This document shows positions 26,126 through 34,692 of a DNA stretch of 64,000 nucleotides, in pieces. The stretch is from the NCBI RefSeq assembly GCF_001439915.1, contig NZ_LMBW01000006.1:110698-174697 (forward strand), in the 5' to 3' direction. A program made the position numbers and the translations under genes. This DNA is from Fredinandcohnia humi (lineage in GTDB: Bacteria; Bacillota; Bacilli; Bacillales; Bacillaceae_L). A model generated the notes under the pieces. The model ran no database searches and was not told the origin of the DNA. It saw only the letters and a list, made by a program, of their open reading frames with translations. The number at the start of each line of letters is the position of its first letter. Positions within the stretch are counted from its first letter, which is position 1.

Positions 26126-27919
26126 TTGAGAACACGTACATATGAACAAAAATGGGACTTAGATGTGTTTTTTGAAGGTGGAAGCAGTTCACCGGCATTT
26201 CATTCGTTTTTGGATGAGTTACAAAAGGAACTAACTGAGTTCAGTGCATTGGTAAATCAATTTCAAATACCAACTAATCCAAATGATAAAGAAGGCTTAT
26301 TAACCATTTTAAATGCTTTTCAATCATCCTTTAAAAAGCTTCGTCAAGCTGGGGCGTATGTGAGCTGTTTGACAGCGCAGGACACAACTGATCGTGGGGC
26401 TAGCCTTTTACAAGGAAAAACAACTCAGCTAAATAGCGAGCTACAATCGGTTTTAACGGCATTTGATCAAAAGTTGGTTGCAACCCCGCAGTCTGTTTGG
26501 GTTAAACTTTTATCAGAGGAGCCATTTAATGAACTTTCCTATGTATTAGAGGAAAGAAGAACTAGAGCAAAAGAAAAGCTGGCTTTAAAACAAGAAAGTT
26601 TAATTAATGCTTTAGGTGTTGATGGCTACCATGCATGGGGTCAGCTTTATAATATGGTCGTTGGTAACATCAAGATTCCATTTGAAGAAAATGGTGAAAC
26701 AAAACAGTTTTCAGTTGGTCAAGCATTTAACAAGTTTTCAAGCCCTGACCGAAACGTTAGACAATCAATGTTTACGCAATGGGAAGAGGCCTGGGATGAG
26801 CATACTGATTATATTGGTGAAACATTAAATCATCTCGGTGGGTTCCGTTTAAATGTTTATAAAGCACGTGGTTGGGATAATGTTCTCAGCGAGCCTCTTG
26901 ATATAAATAGAATGTCAAAAGAAACGCTTGAAACGATGTGGACTGTTATCACTGAAAATAAAGCTCCTTTTGTAGATTATTTAAACCGTAAAGCACAGCT
27001 ATTGGGTCTTGAAAAGCTAAGCTGGTACGATCTCGACGCACCTGTTGGAAATACCGAGAGTAAGGTGTCCTATCAAGAGGGTGCCGAATTTATTTTAGAA
27101 CAATTTAGTAAATTTGGTTCTGAGCTCACTGAGTTTACTCAAAAGGCGTTTGACGATAGCTGGATTGAGGCCGAAGATCGACCGGGGAAACGTCCAGGCG
27201 GATTTTGCACGAGCTTTCCTGAAAGCAATCAATCAAGAATCTTTATGACATTCTCAGGAACACCTTCCAATGTGTCAACTCTTGCCCATGAGCTTGGTCA
27301 TGCGTTCCATCAGCATGCAATGGCAGGTGTTCATACATTAAATCGCAGCTATGCGATGAATGTGGCTGAGACTGCATCGACTTTTGCGGAAATGATTGTT
27401 GCGGACGCATCTGTAAAAAATGCAAAGTCCGTAGACGAAAAAATTGCGCTATTAGAGGATAAAATTCAAAGAAGTGTTGCCTTTTATATGAATATACACG
27501 CACGCTTCCTATTTGAAACAAGATTTTATCAGGAGCGCGGGACTGGAATTGTAAGTACAGAGCGCCTTAATGAACTAATGCTCGATGCACAAAAAGAAGC
27601 ATATTGCGGCGCGCTAGATGAATATCATCCACAATTCTGGGCATCCAAAATGCATTTCTATATTACTGGCGTACCTTTTTACAACTTCCCATATACCTTT
27701 GGATATTTATTCTCTTTAGGTATCTATGCGAAGGCATTAGAAGAGGGAACAGATTATGAAGAAAAGTACATCGCACTATTAAAGGATACAGCAAGCATGA
27801 AAGTGGAAGACCTTGCTGCAAAACACTTAGGTGTTGACTTAACAAAACGTGATTTCTGGGAAAAGGCCGTAAAACTTTCTGCTAAAGATGTTGAAGAATT
27901 TTTAGAACTTACAAAATAA
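26126..27919 (+). CDS. pepF: Oligoendopeptidase F (M3 family metallopeptidase)
   Basis: This 597-residue cytoplasmic zinc peptidase cleaves short peptides. The active site HELGH is at residues 388-392 (AHELGHAFHQ), with the third ligand glutamate in NVAETASTFAEM. The N-terminal domain is helical and typical for M3B. Translation starts at TTG behind AAGGGGG. It stands alone, opposite to the ger operon. A family 2 element begins right after its stop codon. Confidence 0.95.
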   Translation: MRTRTYEQKWDLDVFFEGGSSSPAFHSFLDELQKELTEFSALVNQFQIPTNPNDKEGLLTILNAFQSSFKKLRQAGAYVSCLTAQDTTDRGASLLQGKTTQLNSELQSVLTAFDQKLVATPQSVWVKLLSEEPFNELSYVLEERRTRAKEKLALKQESLINALGVDGYHAWGQLYNMVVGNIKIPFEENGETKQFSVGQAFNKFSSPDRNVRQSMFTQWEEAWDEHTDYIGETLNHLGGFRLNVYKARGWDNVLSEPLDINRMSKETLETMWTVITENKAPFVDYLNRKAQLLGLEKLSWYDLDAPVGNTESKVSYQEGAEFILEQFSKFGSELTEFTQKAFDDSWIEAEDRPGKRPGGFCTSFPESNQSRIFMTFSGTPSNVSTLAHELGHAFHQHAMAGVHTLNRSYAMNVAETASTFAEMIVADASVKNAKSVDEKIALLEDKIQRSVAFYMNIHARFLFETRFYQERGTGIVSTERLNELMLDAQKEAYCGALDEYHPQFWASKMHFYITGVPFYNFPYTFGYLFSLGIYAKALEEGTDYEEKYIALLKDTASMKVEDLAAKHLGVDLTKRDFWEKAVKLSAKDVEEFLELTK

Positions 27920-27920
27920 G

Positions 27921-28040
27921 AAAAGCTTCAGGCGCCCGCCTATCGGTGACAAGCATAAGATAAGCGCTGACAGAAGGTGCATTTTACCTTCCGAAGCGAT
28001 TAGCTTATGACCTCGAGCCGATGGCGCCTGAAGCTAGACA
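27921..28040 (+). repeat. Family 2 element, copy C
   Basis: It begins AAAAGCTTCAGGCGCC one base after the pepF stop and ends GGCGCCTGAAGCTAGACA, so the ends are inverted repeats. The internal module is CGCTGACAGAAGG/CCTTCCGAAGCG. Confidence 0.87.
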
Positions 28041-28049
28041 AATAAGGAA

Positions 28050-28088
28050 AAACACCTATCTACGAAAAGTGGATGGGTGTTTTTTTTA
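28050..28088 (+). terminator. Terminator after pepF
   Basis: AAACACCTATC pairs with GGATGGGTGTTT and is followed by a T run. It lies between convergent pepF and pssA. Confidence 0.72.
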
Positions 28089-28090
28089 TG

Positions 28091-28630
28091 TTATACTTTC
28101 TTTAATTTAAATGTACCGACCATCAGGAAGGAAAGGATCATGATGAGGTAAATGAAAAATTGTGGAGATGCATATGGGATTGCTAAGAAGCTCAATGTTA
28201 ATAGACAGCCGGCAGCAGTTATTGGCAAGCCGACAAAGAAGCCTTTATTGTCGCTAATATTGAATTTTGCTAAACGAAATGCCCCACATCCGATATATAA
28301 AACAGTAAAAAACATGCCTGGTGCTCCGAATTCATGGATAATACCTTGGTATAATAAAAGTGCAGGTGCTACTCCAAAGGAAATAATATCGCACATTGAG
28401 TCAAGCTGTTTTCCGAGTTCGGATTCGATTTGAAATTTTCTTGCAACCATACCATCAAAACGATCAGCAAGTGCAGCTAAAAAGATAAGTAATAGGCCTA
28501 ATTGCAGTTCATTTTTTAAAACAAATAATATGGAGAAACCGCCTAAGCTAAGGTTAATTAAAGTAAGAATATTGGCAGTATGGGCTTTAAGCTTTTTTAA
28601 TGTTGAATCTAAATAGTCCAATAAAAACAT
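28091..28630 (-). CDS. pssA: CDP-diacylglycerol--serine O-phosphatidyltransferase
   Basis: This 179-residue membrane enzyme makes phosphatidylserine from CDP-diacylglycerol and serine. The CDP-alcohol phosphatidyltransferase motif DG-x2-AR-x8-G-x3-D-x3-D is complete (DGMVARKF through LDSMCD). The frame is open upstream to 28735, but the ATG at 28630 follows AAAGGAGTGAAG and gives a normal N terminus. It is divergent from psd, the next enzyme of the pathway. Confidence 0.93.
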   Translation of the reverse strand: MFLLDYLDSTLKKLKAHTANILTLINLSLGGFSILFVLKNELQLGLLLIFLAALADRFDGMVARKFQIESELGKQLDSMCDIISFGVAPALLLYQGIIHEFGAPGMFFTVLYIGCGAFRLAKFNISDNKGFFVGLPITAAGCLLTLSFLAIPYASPQFFIYLIMILSFLMVGTFKLKKV

Positions 28631-28766
28631 TTCTTCACTCCTTTCTTGGAAAAGTCTTTGTAAAAGATAAATAAATAAAATAGAATAGTATTGCGATAAT
28701 AATCTTATTTTATTCGTTAAAAAGTGTATAGTCAAAGGAAATTATAATTTATAGGGGGAATTTGAT

Positions 28767-29546
28767 TTGCAGAAATGGCTTTATCGTTTCTTGATTGAAT
28801 TAACAAACCATCGTCTTTCATCGGCGATATTAAAAAAATTTTCACAATCAAGAGTTAGTGCTATACTTATTCCGAGTTATGCGAAAATATACAATATTAA
28901 CCAAGCAGAAATGGAAAAAACTTTAACTGATTTCGCGACCCTTCAAGACCTTTTTGTTAGACATCTGAAAAAGAATTGCAGGAACATTGATCAAAAAGAA
29001 AATACGGTAGTCAGTCCTGTCGATGCGGTTATTGAAGACACAGGTATTATCACCTTGGAGAAGGAGATAATTGTAAAAAACAAACACTATTCAATTCAAG
29101 AAATGCTGGGTGATGAAAATTCACTTGCTAAATACATAGGTGGTACCTTCATTATTCTTTATTTAAGTCCAAGCCATTATCATCGAATACATAGTCCAAT
29201 TTCTGGGGTCATTACAAAGCAATGGGAATTGGGACGTAAATCGTATCCGGTCAATCGACTCGGGTTAAAATATGGAAAAGCCCCTTTATCCAAGAATTTT
29301 AGAAAAATAACTGAAATGCGTGTAAATAGCTCAAATGTTGCTGTGGTCAAGGTCGGGGCAATGTTTATTAACAGTATAGAAACAACCCATACAAGTGATT
29401 TTGTGAAAAAAGGGGAAGAAATTGCGTATTTCTCATTCGGTTCAACCGTCATTCTTTTATTTGAAAAAGATAGTTTTACTTTCAGCCCCGAAATTAGTAC
29501 GTCTGCAAATATTAAAGTGGGTGAAGTCCTAGGTACCATTAAGTAG
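28767..29546 (+). CDS. psd: Phosphatidylserine decarboxylase proenzyme
   Basis: This 259-residue enzyme converts phosphatidylserine to phosphatidylethanolamine at the membrane. The chain cleaves itself at FGST (G225/S226), where the serine becomes the pyruvoyl cofactor. SPSHYHRIHSPISG holds the conserved catalytic histidines. It starts with TTG behind a GGGGG ribosome site. In B. subtilis psd and pssA are in one operon; here they are transcribed in opposite directions from a shared gap. Confidence 0.95.
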   Translation: MQKWLYRFLIELTNHRLSSAILKKFSQSRVSAILIPSYAKIYNINQAEMEKTLTDFATLQDLFVRHLKKNCRNIDQKENTVVSPVDAVIEDTGIITLEKEIIVKNKHYSIQEMLGDENSLAKYIGGTFIILYLSPSHYHRIHSPISGVITKQWELGRKSYPVNRLGLKYGKAPLSKNFRKITEMRVNSSNVAVVKVGAMFINSIETTHTSDFVKKGEEIAYFSFGSTVILLFEKDSFTFSPEISTSANIKVGEVLGTIK

Positions 29547-29547
29547 G

Positions 29548-29573
29548 AAAAGCATAAGGCGCTAGAAGCTAGA
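29548..29573 (+). repeat. Family 2 remnant, copy D (ends only)
   Basis: AAAAGCATAAGGCGC is directly fused to TAGAAGCTAGA, the two ends of family 2 with the interior lost. It starts 2 bases after the psd stop codon. Confidence 0.65.
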
Positions 29574-29592
29574 TCAATCTCTTAAAGAAAAA

Positions 29593-29614
29593 AAGAGCCT
29601 GTAGCGGCTCTTTT
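29593..29614. terminator. Bidirectional terminator between psd and sda
   Basis: AGAGCC pairs with GGCTCT. TTTT follows on the plus strand and a longer T run on the minus strand, so it can end both convergent genes. Confidence 0.75.
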
Positions 29615-29628
29615 ACAAAATCATACTT

Positions 29629-29769
29629 TTATGATATTTGTCTAATCCTATGTCCTAATGATCTGCGTGTAATTTCAGTTTCAATAAGGTGAATAAAATC
29701 AGGACTTAACTTTAATTTTATTGCTTTAAAATAAGATTCAATTAACAAGTCGTCTGATAATTTTTTCAT
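29629..29769 (-). CDS. sda: Sporulation inhibitor Sda
   Basis: This 46-residue helical-hairpin protein (begins [17 protein letters not shown], later ITRRSLGHR) matches Sda, which binds histidine kinase KinA and blocks the phosphorelay when replication is disturbed. The ATG lies 25 bases behind AGGAGGTG, but AGCCAA and TTGGCT between them can form a hairpin that reduces the effective spacing to 10 bases. A DnaA-box cluster lies upstream, as in B. subtilis, where DnaA controls sda. The neighbour yqeG is conserved. Confidence 0.93.
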   Translation of the reverse strand: MKKLSDDLLIESYFKAIKLKLSPDFIHLIETEITRRSLGHRIRQIS

Positions 29770-29917
29770 AGCTTTAAGCCAATGGTTGGCTATTCACCTC
29801 CTAAAGATTTATAAGAGTAATACGTTCTATTTGATCTCTAGTTGTCATATACTAATACGTTATTCTTAGTTGGTAGTTTAACTTTATCACGAAAAAAATA
29901 ATAGAACAATCGTTCTG

Positions 29918-30016
29918 TTATCCACAGGAAATAGTGGATAACCTGTGGGTATTTTGTTTATAAAATATGGGAATCTATGTATATCAATGTGTAAAATGTG
30001 CATAAGTTTATCCACA
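29918..30016. promoter_or_regulatory. DnaA-box cluster upstream of sda
   Basis: Perfect TTATCCACA boxes lie at 29918-29926 and 30008-30016. Near matches on the other strand lie at 29933-29941 (AGTGGATAA), 29997-30005 (TGTGCATAA) and, weaker, 29988-29996 (TGTGTAAAA). They sit between divergent sda and yqeG. DnaA binding here would link sda expression to replication. The absence of dnaA, dnaN or an AT-rich unwinding region argues against a replication origin. Confidence 0.82.
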
Positions 30017-30176
30017 AGTGTTGAAATTTACATACATTTGTCGAAAACTTTTTATTTTTACGATGAAAATTAGAAATCGTGACGGGATTTGACGTATTAG
30101 ATTTTGTGAAAATCACTTTATTCCGTTATGATAGGAGAAGTATATAAGGAAAGAAGTCCGGTGAGGTGTAAACGAA

Positions 30177-30692
30177 TTGTTAAAGAAATTTTTACCAAAT
30201 GAACATGTGAAATCCGTTTTGGAGATTTCACCAAGCAAGCTTAAGGAACTTGGAATTAAAGGGGTTATTACCGATTTAGATAATACATTAGTTGAATGGG
30301 ACCGCCCAAGTGCAACACCAGAACTAGTAGAATGGTTTAAAGATATTAAGGAACAAGGGATTACTGTTACGATTGTTTCAAACAATCAAGAGAAAAGAGT
30401 AAAAGATTTTGCAGATCCATTGGGTATCCCGTTTATTTATGAGGCAAAAAAACCGATGATACGTGCCTTTAATCGCGCAATTAAGGAAATGAAATTGAAA
30501 AAGGATGAGGTTGTTGTAATTGGTGACCAGCTTCTTACCGATGTATTAGGCGGGAACCGCTGTGGCTTACATACGATTCTCGTTGTTCCTGTTGCACAAA
30601 CTGATGGATTTTTCACAAAGTTTAATCGCTTTGTCGAAAGAAGAATACTGACTTGGATGAAGCGTCGCGGAATGCTTTATTGGGAGGATTAA
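30177..30692 (+). CDS. yqeG: YqeG family HAD-type phosphatase
   Basis: This 171-residue HAD-superfamily hydrolase (class IIIA) carries the nucleophile motif ITDLDNTLVEW (DxDxT), followed by IVSNNQEKR and the acidic motif VIGDQLLTDVLGG. The substrate is unknown in Bacillus. It starts with TTG, 8 bases after GAGGTG. It heads the conserved yqeG-yqeH-aroE-yhbY-nadD-yqeK-rsfS-yqeM cluster, with the yqeH start 4 bases downstream. Confidence 0.93.
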   Translation: MLKKFLPNEHVKSVLEISPSKLKELGIKGVITDLDNTLVEWDRPSATPELVEWFKDIKEQGITVTIVSNNQEKRVKDFADPLGIPFIYEAKKPMIRAFNRAIKEMKLKKDEVVVIGDQLLTDVLGGNRCGLHTILVVPVAQTDGFFTKFNRFVERRILTWMKRRGMLYWED

Positions 30693-30696
30693 TAGA

Positions 30697-31806
30697 GTGG
30701 ATCAAGAAAAGATTAGCTGTATCGGCTGTGGAGTTGAAATTCAAACGGCTGAAAAAACAAAATTAGGATATGCACCGCCTTCTGCATTGGAGAAGGATAA
30801 AGTTATATGTCAACGATGTTTTAAATTAAAGCATTATAATGAAGTACAGGATGTTTCATTAACTGATGATGACTTTTTAAAAATTCTTCATGGAATCGGC
30901 TCTACCGATGCATTAATTGTAAAAATTGTTGATATATTCGATTTTAATGGCAGTTGGTTACCTGGTCTTCATCGTTTTGTGGGGAACAAAAATATAGTTT
31001 TAGTAGGTAATAAGGTAGATTTACTGCCAAAATCGGTGAAACCAAAAAAACTAGTCAATTGGATGAAAGAAACATCCCGGGAATTAGGACTTAAACCTGT
31101 TGATGTCTTTTTAATTAGTGCAGAAAAAGGCACAGGAATTACAGAGGTAGCAGATGCTATCGAGCATTATCGCGAAGAAAAAGATGTATATGTAGTAGGT
31201 TGTACAAATGTTGGAAAATCAACATTCATCAACCGCCTTATTAAGGAATTCAGCGGAGAGAAGGAGGACATCATTACGACCTCACACTTCCCTGGAACTA
31301 CATTAGATATCATTGATATTCCACTTGATGATGAGCATTCCTTATTTGACACTCCAGGAATTATTAATCACCATCAAATGGCACATTTTGTTTCAAAACA
31401 AGATCTGAAGGTAATCACACCTAAAAAAGAAATCAAACCAAAAGTCTTTCAATTAAATGAAGAACAAACCTTGTTCTTTGGTGGTTTAGCGCGGTTTGAT
31501 TTTGTAAGTGGGGACAGGCAGTCATTTGTTTGTCATTTCTCAAATTTGCTGGATATCCATCGAACAAAGCTTGAAAAAGCAGACGAATTATATGAAAAGC
31601 ATATAGGTGAACTGTTACAACCGCCGGGACAAAACGAACTAGATGAATTCCCGCCCCTAGTTGCCCATGAATTTATGATCAAAGAAGCAAAAACAGATGT
31701 TGTTTTCTCTGGATTGGGCTGGGTAACGATTAACGAACCACATACGAAGGTTGTTGCCCACGTTCCAAAAGGTGTTGGAGTCCTTGTAAGAAAGTCGTTA
31801 ATTTAA
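30697..31806 (+). CDS. yqeH: Ribosome biogenesis GTPase YqeH
   Basis: This 369-residue circularly permuted GTPase acts in 30S subunit assembly. An N-terminal zinc finger (CIGC near the start, CQRC near residue 36) precedes the permuted G domain: NKVD (G4) comes before GCTNVGKST (G1), and DTPG (G3) follows. A C-terminal RNA-binding-like region closes the protein. It starts with GTG behind GGGAGG. Confidence 0.96.
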   Translation: MDQEKISCIGCGVEIQTAEKTKLGYAPPSALEKDKVICQRCFKLKHYNEVQDVSLTDDDFLKILHGIGSTDALIVKIVDIFDFNGSWLPGLHRFVGNKNIVLVGNKVDLLPKSVKPKKLVNWMKETSRELGLKPVDVFLISAEKGTGITEVADAIEHYREEKDVYVVGCTNVGKSTFINRLIKEFSGEKEDIITTSHFPGTTLDIIDIPLDDEHSLFDTPGIINHHQMAHFVSKQDLKVITPKKEIKPKVFQLNEEQTLFFGGLARFDFVSGDRQSFVCHFSNLLDIHRTKLEKADELYEKHIGELLQPPGQNELDEFPPLVAHEFMIKEAKTDVVFSGLGWVTINEPHTKVVAHVPKGVGVLVRKSLI

Positions 31807-31845
31807 TAATGAAGCAGAGATAAATTTAACAAAATGGGTGAGGAA

Positions 31846-32691
31846 ATGGAAAAGGTTTACGGTGTAATCGGAAGTCCCATCTCACATTCAATGTCACCAA
31901 TGATGCATAATGATCTTTTTGAACATTATAAGCTTGAGGCAAGATACCATGCCTTTCATGTTGCGCCAGGGGGAGTAAAGGCTGCAATTGAAGGGATAAA
32001 AGCGCTTGGGATAGCAGGCATAAATGTCACAATTCCACATAAGATTGATGTCATTGAATATTTAGATGAGGTTGAAGAGGTTGCAGCAAATATAGGTGCT
32101 GTTAATACGATTGTCAATGAGAATGGGAAATTAATTGGTTATAATACGGATGGAAATGGGTTTATCCGAACATTAAATCAAGTGATAAGTAATGAAGAAT
32201 TACGTTCTGCGAAAGTATTGATAATTGGTGCTGGCGGCGCAGCTAGAGGTATCTTTATTTCATTAGCAGCAATGGGCGTGAAAAACATCGATATTGTAAA
32301 TCGCACGGTTAATCGAGCAAAAGCAATCATTGATGATTGTAAGTATGTGGTTGATTCGCATGCATTGGGATTTGCTGAGACGAAAAGCGATTTAGGAAAA
32401 TATAAAGTAATTATCAATACGACTTCCGTTGGAATGCACCCGAATGTGGAAGATATGCCACTTTCAGTGGAAAATATCGCACCAAAAACAATAGTAAGTG
32501 ATATAATTTATAATCCATTTGAAACGAAGTTCTTGCAAGAGGCTGCAAAACGTGGTGCAATTACGCAAAATGGCATCGGAATGTTTGTGTATCAAGGAGC
32601 CCTAGCATTCGAAAAATGGACAGGAATATTTCCGGATACAGATCGAATGGAAAGACTAGTAACAAAGCTATTAGGAGGAAAGACATGCTGA
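31846..32691 (+). CDS. aroE: Shikimate dehydrogenase (NADP+)
   Basis: This 281-residue enzyme reduces 3-dehydroshikimate in aromatic amino acid synthesis. GSPISHSMSPMMHN binds shikimate, NVTIPHK contains the catalytic lysine, and VLIIGAGGAARG binds NADP. An in-frame ATG at 31834 also exists. The ATG at 31846 has GGGTG closely upstream and matches the family N terminus, so it is preferred, with some doubt. The end overlaps the start of the next gene. Confidence 0.93.
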   Translation: MEKVYGVIGSPISHSMSPMMHNDLFEHYKLEARYHAFHVAPGGVKAAIEGIKALGIAGINVTIPHKIDVIEYLDEVEEVAANIGAVNTIVNENGKLIGYNTDGNGFIRTLNQVISNEELRSAKVLIIGAGGAARGIFISLAAMGVKNIDIVNRTVNRAKAIIDDCKYVVDSHALGFAETKSDLGKYKVIINTTSVGMHPNVEDMPLSVENIAPKTIVSDIIYNPFETKFLQEAAKRGAITQNGIGMFVYQGALAFEKWTGIFPDTDRMERLVTKLLGGKTC

Positions 32692-32984
32692 CAGGTAAAC
32701 AAAAACGATTTTTGCGCTCACAAGCTCATCATTTAGATCCGATTTTTCAGGTAGGAAAAGGCGGGGTAAATGATAATATGATTATTCAAATCAGTAATGC
32801 TCTTGAAGCACGTGAGCTATTAAAAATAAGTGTCCTGCAAAACTGTGAGGATGACCGTGATACAGTGGCACAAGAATTGAGTAAAGGTGCAAAAGCCGAA
32901 TTAGTTCAGGTTATTGGAAATACGATTGTGCTATATAAAGAGTCAAAGGAAAACAAGCAATTGGAGCTTCCAAAATCAAAATAG
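32685..32984 (+). CDS. yqeI: YhbY family ribosome assembly RNA-binding protein (YqeI)
   Basis: This 99-residue CRM-domain protein associates with ribosomal subunits. The domain shows the GxxG loop in QVGKGGVND and LLKISVLQNC. The start at 32685 overlaps the aroE stop and has AGGAGG upstream; a longer frame from 32616 inside aroE is not used. A family 3 element follows at once. Confidence 0.93.
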   Translation: MLTGKQKRFLRSQAHHLDPIFQVGKGGVNDNMIIQISNALEARELLKISVLQNCEDDRDTVAQELSKGAKAELVQVIGNTIVLYKESKENKQLELPKSK

Positions 32985-33176
32985 GTTTTCAAAAAGGAGG
33001 ATAAAAAGGACCGGTCGACAAAAGCGCCACGGCCTCATGTTTTGTCGACACTAGCACATCCTGTGCGTCGAAATTTCAAGGCGGCGCAGCTTTGAGTACC
33101 GGAGTGTATGCATTTAATACATGAGGAACGGAAAAGCAAGCCAACGCAGAAATTCGATGTGTCATTTTTGTCCGAC
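32985..33176 (+). repeat. Family 3 element, copy iii (right end lost)
   Basis: The left end TTTTCAAAAAGGAGG starts right after the yqeI stop. The body matches copies ii and iv (GTCGACA, CACATCCTGTGCGTCG, AATTCGATGTGTCATTTT), but the terminal CTTTTTGAACAACCTC is missing. The sequence runs straight into GTGGAGGG, the ribosome site of nadD. Confidence 0.82.
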
Positions 33177-33190
33177 GTGGAGGGAAAAAA

Positions 33191-33772
33191 ATGAACCAAG
33201 AAATGAACCATATTGGAATCATCGGTGGTACATTTGATCCGCCCCATATTGGTCATCTATTCATCGCATCGGAGGTATTAACAAGGTTAAATCTTTCAGA
33301 AGTCTGGTTTATGCCTAACCATATTCCTCCACACAAAGAGAGAAAAAGCTATGTAACCGATGAGGAGCGGGTGGAAATGCTTTCTCTTGCTATTTCAGAT
33401 CAGCCGAAATTCAAATTACAGTTGATTGAATTGGAACGGGAAGGCCCCTCCTATACATACGACACAATCAAAATATTACGTGAAAAAAATCAAGCTACAA
33501 AGTTTTATTTTATCATTGGCGGAGATATGGTCGAATATCTGCCACATTGGCATAAAATTGATGAACTTGTGGAGATGCTTACATTTGTTGGGGTAAAAAG
33601 ACCAGGTTATTTATTGCCGACCCAATATCCAATCACAGAAGTAGATATCCCACAATTTGATATCTCTTCTTCGATGATTCGAAAAAGGCTAACAGAAAAA
33701 GAGAATACATTGTATTTACTTCCTGAAAAAGTACGAAACTATATAGAGGAGAAGCATTTATATGGAACGTGA
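33191..33772 (+). CDS. nadD: Nicotinate-nucleotide adenylyltransferase
   Basis: This 193-residue nucleotidyltransferase makes deamido-NAD from nicotinate mononucleotide and [14 protein letters not shown] is the HxGH-type nucleotide-binding motif, and ISSSMIRKR is the conserved second motif near the C terminus. The start follows GGAGGG. It overlaps yqeK by 11 bases. Confidence 0.96.
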   Translation: MNQEMNHIGIIGGTFDPPHIGHLFIASEVLTRLNLSEVWFMPNHIPPHKERKSYVTDEERVEMLSLAISDQPKFKLQLIELEREGPSYTYDTIKILREKNQATKFYFIIGGDMVEYLPHWHKIDELVEMLTFVGVKRPGYLLPTQYPITEVDIPQFDISSSMIRKRLTEKENTLYLLPEKVRNYIEEKHLYGT

Positions 33773-34334
33773 GAAGGCTCTAGAGGTAGTCAAAAAACAG
33801 TTAACTGAGCATCGTTATCAACATACACTAGGTGTGATGGAAACAGCGATTGAACTATCAGAACGCTTTAATGCCGATGTAAAAAAGGCTGAAACGGCCG
33901 CCATTTTCCATGATTATGCAAAGTTTAGACCAAAGGATGAAATGAAACAAATCATCATCGACCAACACATGCCTTCAGATTTATTAATCCATAATACAGA
34001 ACTTTGGCATGCGCCAGTTGGGGCCTATCTTGTAAAGACTGAGGTAGGGATTGAGGATGAAGAAATTCTAGATGCAATCCGTTTCCATACATCTGGACGC
34101 GAGGAAATGACGCAGCTTGAAAAGGTTATTTTTGTAGCTGATTATATTGAGCCGGGAAGACATTTTCCGGGTGTAGAGGAAGGTAGAGAACTGGCGAAAC
34201 AGGATCTAAATGATGCGCTTATTTATGCCTTACGTAACACCATCATGTTTTTGGCTAAAAAAAATCATGCAATCTATCCTGATACATTGCGAACATATAA
34301 TTTCTTAATTTTTGAGAAAATGGGGGAATTTTAG
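33762..34334 (+). CDS. yqeK: HD-domain bis(5'-nucleosyl)-tetraphosphatase YqeK
   Basis: This 190-residue HD-superfamily phosphohydrolase is the symmetrical Ap4A hydrolase of Gram-positive bacteria. The metal-binding pattern is visible: H in [19 protein letters not shown] (HD), HAPVGAYL and [11 protein letters not shown], with a late aspartate in VADYIEPGR. It is coupled to nadD and rsfS by overlap or short spacing. Confidence 0.94.
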   Translation: MEREKALEVVKKQLTEHRYQHTLGVMETAIELSERFNADVKKAETAAIFHDYAKFRPKDEMKQIIIDQHMPSDLLIHNTELWHAPVGAYLVKTEVGIEDEEILDAIRFHTSGREEMTQLEKVIFVADYIEPGRHFPGVEEGRELAKQDLNDALIYALRNTIMFLAKKNHAIYPDTLRTYNFLIFEKMGEF

Positions 34335-34335
34335 G

Positions 34336-34692
34336 GTGAATGAAAGAGACATTTTAACATTTGCTGTTGAAGCAGCAGACGATAAGCGTGCAGAAAATAT
34401 TATTGCGTTGAATATGAAGGGGTTATCACTTGTAGCCGACTATTTTCTTATTTGCCACGGAAATTCTGAAAAACAGGTACAGGCGATAGCTCGCGGGATT
34501 AAAGACAAAGCCGATGAAAATGGTATTCATATTAAGCGTCTTGAGGGCTTTGATGAAGCAAGATGGGTTCTTGTTGATCTTGGAGATGTCATTGCTCATG
34601 TATTCCATAAAGACGAACGTACCTATTATAATTTAGAACGTCTTTGGGGAGATGCGCCTACGGAAACGATTGAAGATGTGCTAAGTTTATGA
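34336..34692 (+). CDS. rsfS: Ribosomal silencing factor RsfS
   Basis: This 118-residue factor binds ribosomal protein uL14 and prevents subunit joining, for example in starvation. ADDKRAENIIALNMKG and SLVADYFLICHGNS are family signatures. The frame extends upstream to 34312, but the GTG at 34336 is 9 bases behind GGGGG and gives the normal length. Its end overlaps yqeM by 4 bases. Confidence 0.95.
   Translation: MNERDILTFAVEAADDKRAENIIALNMKGLSLVADYFLICHGNSEKQVQAIARGIKDKADENGIHIKRLEGFDEARWVLVDLGDVIAHVFHKDERTYYNLERLWGDAPTETIEDVLSL

Noticed and set aside
29918-30016. DnaA boxes as a chromosomal replication origin
   Set aside because: No dnaA, dnaN or AT-rich unwinding block next to it; a known DnaA-regulated gene (sda) explains the boxes.
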